NCBI GenBank assembly: GCA_022767125.1 | Contig: JALEPZ010000068.1 | Span: 1-64,000 of the forward strand | Direction of reading: 5' to 3' | DNA from: Phocaeicola plebeius | Lineage (GTDB): Bacteria; Bacteroidota; Bacteroidia; Bacteroidales; Bacteroidaceae | Length of the DNA: 64,000 nucleotides | Notes under the pieces: generated by a model | Seen by the model: the letters and a program-made list of their open reading frames with translations, nothing else | What the model was told of the DNA's origin: nothing | Databases searched by the model: none | Program-made: the position numbers and the translations under genes | In this document: positions 59,759 to 64,000 of the stretch, in pieces | Layout: each line of letters begins with the position of its first letter | Numbering within the stretch: the first letter of the stretch is position 1

Positions 59759-62700
59759 TGCATTTCAAGATTTCACGAAAATCTATCCTTTGTCAAAAAC
59801 ATTACGTTTTGAAGCTAAGCCAGTTGGAGCAACATTAACAAACATTATTGCCAATGGTTTGTTGGAGCAGGACGAACACAGAGCAGAAAGCTATGTAAAG
59901 GTCAAACAGCTCATTGATGAATACCACAAGTCTTTCATGGAACGAGTGTTGAAGGATTTCAGACTTCCTTTTGATGGGAAAGGAGCCAATGATTCGTTGT
60001 ATGAGTATTATACGACGTATTTTACCAAGTCCAAGAGTGAAGTCGCGAAAGCACAGTTTGTAAAGATTCAAGAAAACTTACGAAAAAGAATTGCAAAGGC
60101 ATTGACATCCAGTCCCATTTATGCCACAATTTTCAAAGAAGAGTTAATCAAGAAAGACTTGATGCAGTTTGTTGAAGAAGCTGGCGACGAGCAACTGCAT
60201 CAACTGGAGAGGGCTGAAGCTTTGGCACTTATCAAAGAGTTTGCTAATTTTACGACCTATTTTACTGGCTTTCATGAGAATCGGGCAAATATGTATTCAC
60301 CGGAAGAGAAATCAACGGCTATTGCTTATCGGTTGATTAACGAAAACTTACCGAGGTTTGTAGAGAATATGGAGGTTTTTGCGAAGGTGGCTGCTGTTCC
60401 GGAGATACAAGAGAAATTACCTGAATTGTATGATAACTTCGAGGCATATTTAAATGTTGGTTCTGTCGAGAAAGTCTTTGAATTAGATTATTATAATCTG
60501 TTGTTGACACAGACCCAGATTGACGTGTATAATAGTATTATCGGTGGCAAGACAGAAGATGGTGGTCACAAAAAAGTTCAAGGATTGAACGAGTTGATTA
60601 ATTTGTATAATCAGCAGCATAAAGAAGCCCGGCTTCCAAAACTGAAGGTGCTTTACAAGCAGATTCTTAGTGACAGAAACGCCATTTCTTGGCTTCCTGA
60701 AGAATTCAAAAGTGATAATGAAACACTTCAGACGATTCGAGAGTGTTACAAGGAACTGAATGATTATGTATTAGGTGAAAAAGGCCTGAAGCCCTTGCTG
60801 GAATCGCTGAACGATTATGATTCGGAGGGTATTTTTATCCGTAACGACGTGCAGTTGACAGATATATCCCAGAAAATGTTTGGCAATTGGAATACTATAC
60901 AGAATGCCATTATGGAAGATATTAAACGGGTTGCTCCAGCTCAAAAACGTAAAGAATCAGACGAAGACTATCAGAACCGTATTGCCGGTATTTTCAAGAA
61001 AGCGGACAGTTTCAGTATTCGTTATATTGATGAGTGTTTGCAACGACTGAATCCTGATAATGTACTGACTATAGAAGGATATTATGCAACATTGGGAGCC
61101 GTCAATACGGCAACAGAACAGAAGGTCAATCATTTCTATCGCATCTTCAATGCTTATACGGAAATCGCCCAGCTATTGGAGGTTGATTACCCAAAGGAGA
61201 AAAACTTGGCTCAAGATAAGCTATTTGTGCAGCAAATAAAAGATTTCATGGATGCCATGAAAGGACTACAGCATTTTGTGAAACCGTTGCTTGGAAAGGG
61301 CGATGAGAGTGGCAAGGATGAACGGTTTTATGGTGAGTTGACTTCGTTATGGATGGAACTGGACAAAGTGACAGTTCTGTACAATATGGTCCGTAACTAT
61401 ATGACCCGTAAACCTTATTCCCAGGAAAAAATAAAGCTGAATTTCGAAAATGCACAGCTGTTGGCAGGATGGGATGAAAATAAGGAAAAAGACAATGCTT
61501 GCATTATTCTTCGCCGTAATGGGTTGTATTATCTTGCCATCATGAATAAGGCCTATCGGAATATCTTAAGCAAGAAAATGCCTTCTGAAGGGGAGTGTTA
61601 TGAGAAGATGGTATATAAATTGCTGCCTGTCGTCAATCAAATGTTGCCGAAGGTTTTTTTCGCAAAATCTAGAGTGCACAAATTTAACCCCAGTCATCGG
61701 CTGTTGGCAAATTACAAGAAAGGGACTCATAAGAAAGGCGACAACTTCAACATTGACGATTGTAGGGAATTGATTGACTTCTTTAAATCGTCGATTGACA
61801 AACATGAGGATTGGAGCAAGTTTGGTTTCCGGTTCTCAGATACATCATCGTATGAAGATTTGAGTGGCTTTTATAGAGAAGTAGAACAACAAGGATACAA
61901 AATCACCTTCTCACAAGTATCTGTCGCTTTCATTCATCGATTGGTAGAAGAAGGTAAAATGTATCTTTTCCAGCTTTATAATAAAGACTTTTCAGAATAC
62001 AGTAAAGGAACTCCCAATATGCATACCCTCTATTGGAAGGCATTGTTTGATGAACGGAATTTAGCGGATGTGGTGTACAAATTGAATGGACAGGCTGAAA
62101 TGTTCTATCGTAAGAAAAGTATAGACAGTCAATTGCCGACCCATCCGGCTGGTTGTCCTATTTCGAATAAGAATAGCCAGAATCCCAAAAAGGAGAGCCT
62201 TTTTACATACGATTTGATAAAAGACCGGCGATACACTGTCGATAAATTCCAGTTTCATGTACCCATTACTATGAACTTCAAGTCAGTGGGTAGTGATAAC
62301 ATTAACCAGCAGGTCCGTGAATATCTTCAATCTGCCGATGATGTACATATTATAGGCATCGACCGTGGAGAGCGTCATTTGCTTTATCTGACCGTGATAG
62401 ACAAACGAGGGGATATCAAGGAACAGTATTCGTTAAATGACATTGTCAATGTTTATCAGGGGAATACGTATAGCACAAATTACCATGATTTGCTGGATAC
62501 CCGTGAAAGCGAACGCCAAGAAGCCCGTCAGAGCTGGCAGACCATTGAGAATATCAAGGAACTCAAAGAGGGATATTTGTCACAGGTCATTTATAAAATA
62601 ACGCAGTTGATTGTCAAATATCATGCCATCGTCGTGTTAGAGGATTTGAACATGGGGTTCATGCGTGGCCGTCAGAAAGTGGAGAAACAAGTTTATCAGA

Positions 62701-63536
62701 AATTCGAAAAAATGTTGATAGACAAACTGAATTATCTGGTGGATAAGAAGGCTGTAGTGGATGAGCCTGGCGGATTGATGAATGCTTTTCAATTGACTAG
62801 CAAGTTCTCCAGCTTCAAGGATATGGGAAAGCAATGCGGTTTCTTGTTTTATATTCCTGCATGGAACACTTCAAAAATCGACCCGTTGACAGGATTTGTC
62901 AATTTGCTGGATACCCGATACGAAAGTGTAGATAAATCGAAAGCATTCTTTTCGAAATTTACCTCCATCCGTTATAATGTGGACAAGGATTGGTTTGAGT
63001 TCGGATTGGATTACAATGCATTTGGAAACAAGGCAGAAGGAACTCGGACCAAGTGGGTACTATGTACGAATGGGGATCGTATCCTCACCTTTAGAAATCC
63101 CGAAAAGAATAATCAATGGGATAACAAGATCGTCACACTGACCCATGAGATGAAGAATTTGTTGAATCATTACCATATTGATATCAAAGGCAATCTGAAA
63201 GAGGCTATTTCCGCTCAGACTGATAAAGCGTTTTTTGAGGGTCTGTTACACATCTTGAAGTTGACATTACAGATGCGTAATAGCATTACCGGTACGGAAA
63301 CAGACTACTTGATTTCTCCTGTGGCTGATGAGAATGGCACTTTCTACGACAGCCGTACCTGTGGGAATCACATGCCCCAGAACGCTGATGCAAATGGTGC
63401 ATTCAATATTGCCCGGAAAGGATTGATGATGGTAGAGCAGATACAGCAGGCTAAGGACCTGAAGAAAATCAAGTTTGACCTTTCCAATAAAAGTTGGTTG
63501 AAATTTGCTCAAGAGAAACCCTATAGGAATGCGTGA
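59748..63536 (+). CDS. cas12a: Type V-A CRISPR effector nuclease Cas12a (Cpf1)
   Basis: 1262 residues, full length. It is a crRNA-guided DNA endonuclease that also processes its own pre-crRNA. The N-terminus FTKIYPLSKTLRFEAKPVG is typical. The RuvC residues are Asp872 (IIGIDRGERHL), Glu965 (VVLEDLNMGF) and Asp1214 (QNADANGAF). The Nuc-domain Arg1177 is in LQMRNS. The crRNA-processing residues His799 (THPAG), Lys808 (NKN) and Lys825 (LIKDRRY) have the same spacing (9 and 26) as the known triad of the Francisella enzyme. The PAM-side motif MLPKVFF is kept (Lys635). It overlaps the regulator by 11 nt and the cas4 remnant by 8 nt. No frame damage is seen, so it should be active if an array exists. 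Confidence 0.97.
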   Translation: MKNNAFQDFTKIYPLSKTLRFEAKPVGATLTNIIANGLLEQDEHRAESYVKVKQLIDEYHKSFMERVLKDFRLPFDGKGANDSLYEYYTTYFTKSKSEVAKAQFVKIQENLRKRIAKALTSSPIYATIFKEELIKKDLMQFVEEAGDEQLHQLERAEALALIKEFANFTTYFTGFHENRANMYSPEEKSTAIAYRLINENLPRFVENMEVFAKVAAVPEIQEKLPELYDNFEAYLNVGSVEKVFELDYYNLLLTQTQIDVYNSIIGGKTEDGGHKKVQGLNELINLYNQQHKEARLPKLKVLYKQILSDRNAISWLPEEFKSDNETLQTIRECYKELNDYVLGEKGLKPLLESLNDYDSEGIFIRNDVQLTDISQKMFGNWNTIQNAIMEDIKRVAPAQKRKESDEDYQNRIAGIFKKADSFSIRYIDECLQRLNPDNVLTIEGYYATLGAVNTATEQKVNHFYRIFNAYTEIAQLLEVDYPKEKNLAQDKLFVQQIKDFMDAMKGLQHFVKPLLGKGDESGKDERFYGELTSLWMELDKVTVLYNMVRNYMTRKPYSQEKIKLNFENAQLLAGWDENKEKDNACIILRRNGLYYLAIMNKAYRNILSKKMPSEGECYEKMVYKLLPVVNQMLPKVFFAKSRVHKFNPSHRLLANYKKGTHKKGDNFNIDDCRELIDFFKSSIDKHEDWSKFGFRFSDTSSYEDLSGFYREVEQQGYKITFSQVSVAFIHRLVEEGKMYLFQLYNKDFSEYSKGTPNMHTLYWKALFDERNLADVVYKLNGQAEMFYRKKSIDSQLPTHPAGCPISNKNSQNPKKESLFTYDLIKDRRYTVDKFQFHVPITMNFKSVGSDNINQQVREYLQSADDVHIIGIDRGERHLLYLTVIDKRGDIKEQYSLNDIVNVYQGNTYSTNYHDLLDTRESERQEARQSWQTIENIKELKEGYLSQVIYKITQLIVKYHAIVVLEDLNMGFMRGRQKVEKQVYQKFEKMLIDKLNYLVDKKAVVDEPGGLMNAFQLTSKFSSFKDMGKQCGFLFYIPAWNTSKIDPLTGFVNLLDTRYESVDKSKAFFSKFTSIRYNVDKDWFEFGLDYNAFGNKAEGTRTKWVLCTNGDRILTFRNPEKNNQWDNKIVTLTHEMKNLLNHYHIDIKGNLKEAISAQTDKAFFEGLLHILKLTLQMRNSITGTETDYLISPVADENGTFYDSRTCGNHMPQNADANGAFNIARKGLMMVEQIQQAKDLKKIKFDLSNKSWLKFAQEKPYRNA

Positions 63537-63883
63537 TTACATCTCACTTTCTATGTTGAATGACTTTATCTTCTGTCCGTACTCCATATATCTGCATAGT
63601 GTTTATATGGAGGCGGACGAAGATATGTACAAAGCTACACCCCAGACAAAAGGAACCATCGCCCATGAAAGTATAAATCGCTTTTTATGAGATTTCTACC
63701 AATAAGATGATACCTGTGGAATTGCCAGGCGAGAAGGGGCGGAAAGAATTAGACGATTTTATTCGTCTGTTCCGCCTCTATCAGCCTTCTGATACTCACT
63801 TAACGATTAATCCCAACAAATGCATTCATTGCATCTATTGCAATTTATGCGATAAAACAGATACGGACAATGTTTACACATAA
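63529..63883 (+). pseudogene. cas4: Truncated, frameshifted cas4
   Basis: The first frame (63529-63690) encodes the Cas4 N-terminus, MRDYISLSMLNDFIFCPYSI and onward to AHESINR, with the first iron-sulfur Cys in FCPY, and stops at TGA. A second frame (about 63683-63883) gives the C-terminus: FYEISTNKMIPVELPGEKGR and the cysteine cluster NKCIHCIYCNLCD. Roughly 85-95 residues of a normal 180-210-residue Cas4 are missing, including the RecB-type nuclease motifs, and the two ends are out of frame. Cas4 nuclease function in spacer selection is therefore lost. The remnant start overlaps cas12a by 8 nt and its end overlaps cas1 by 14 nt. Confidence 0.88.
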
Positions 63884-64000
63884 AGATATTGAAATGCGTT
63901 CCATCTTTGTCATTAATTGTATTGACCATGAGAGGAGTATGAGAGTCAAGAACGGTGAATTAATGCTGGAAGAAACAGAATCGGGAAAACAGTTGACACT
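63870..64000 (+). CDS. cas1: cas1, N-terminal part (runs off the window)
   Basis: The first 43 codons, MFTHKDIEMRSIFVINCIDH then RVKNGELMLEETESGKQLT, match the beta-rich N-terminal domain of Cas1 integrases (the RVxNGxLxLE pattern). The start ATG lies inside the end of the cas4 remnant (14-nt overlap), the usual tight packing of type V-A adaptation genes. The catalytic domain, cas2 and the array are beyond position 64000, so intactness cannot be judged. Confidence 0.82.
   Translation, partial: MFTHKDIEMRSIFVINCIDHERSMRVKNGELMLEETESGKQLT

Noticed and set aside
1..64000. tRNA or rRNA genes
   Set aside because: No cloverleaf with a GTTCRANNC-type T arm and no rRNA-like sequence was noticed in the intergenic regions on either strand; a covariance search would be decisive.

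Overview
The window comes from a gut-type member of the order Bacteroidales (Bacteroides/Phocaeicola/Mediterranea/Prevotella range). The evidence is a SusC/SusD pair, a GH43/GH35/GH2 cluster, a GH3-family adenylating enzyme, RNase III with a long C-terminal tail, and many promoters of the Bacteroidetes type (TAnnTTTG at -7, a TTG-containing -33 box, spacing mostly 20 nt). Shine-Dalgarno sequences are mostly absent. Core genes look GC-rich for this group. Both ends of the window and the stretch 19.9-21.4 kb are visibly AT-richer and carry accessory DNA. I cannot fix the genus.

Layout. 1-1.5 kb: decayed IS1380-type transposase and inverted repeats. 1.5-6.1 kb (-): SusD lipoprotein and SusC TonB-dependent transporter. 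6.5-7.5 kb (-): ECF sigma factor with an overlapping membrane protein. 7.6-13.2 kb (-): topA-aroK-speA-argB. 13.3-18.8 kb: small basic ORF, cysE (+), then GH3-Big_5 lipoprotein-DUF3108 (-). 18.9-19.9 kb: phosphofructokinase. 19.9-21.4 kb: gene-free repeat region. 21.4-26.1 kb (-): acpP-fabF-rnc-M3 peptidase. 26.3-27.3 kb (-): pdxB. 27.4-32.7 kb (+): surface glycan operon (UDP-galactopyranose mutase, three GT2-like enzymes, a sugar-kinase-like protein, a GT11 fucosyltransferase). 32.8 kb: a probable small RNA. 33.1-41.3 kb (+): RNA methyltransferase with a 10x repeat tail, DPP4, purD, two membrane proteins, and zinc ABC components without a permease. 41.5-43.0 kb (-): SLC13 transporter. 43.2-52.1 kb (+): four-gene carbohydrate-active cluster whose GH35 gene is frameshifted. 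52.1-58.3 kb: 7TM-HD phosphohydrolase (-), gltX and waaA (+), U32 protein (-).

58.7-64.0 kb (+) is the most notable part: a type V-A CRISPR-Cas operon led by a fused XRE HTH-ImmA/IrrE metallopeptidase regulator. Its stop overlaps the cas12a start by 11 nt. It is followed by an apparently intact 1262-residue Cas12a, a cas4 that has lost its nuclease core and frame, and the start of cas1, which runs off the window. All four reading frames overlap. A perfect 14-bp inverted repeat embraces the promoter of this operon, which suggests that the regulator represses its own synthesis together with cas12a and that the peptidase half is the induction switch. No CRISPR array is inside the window. No tRNA or rRNA gene was recognised.
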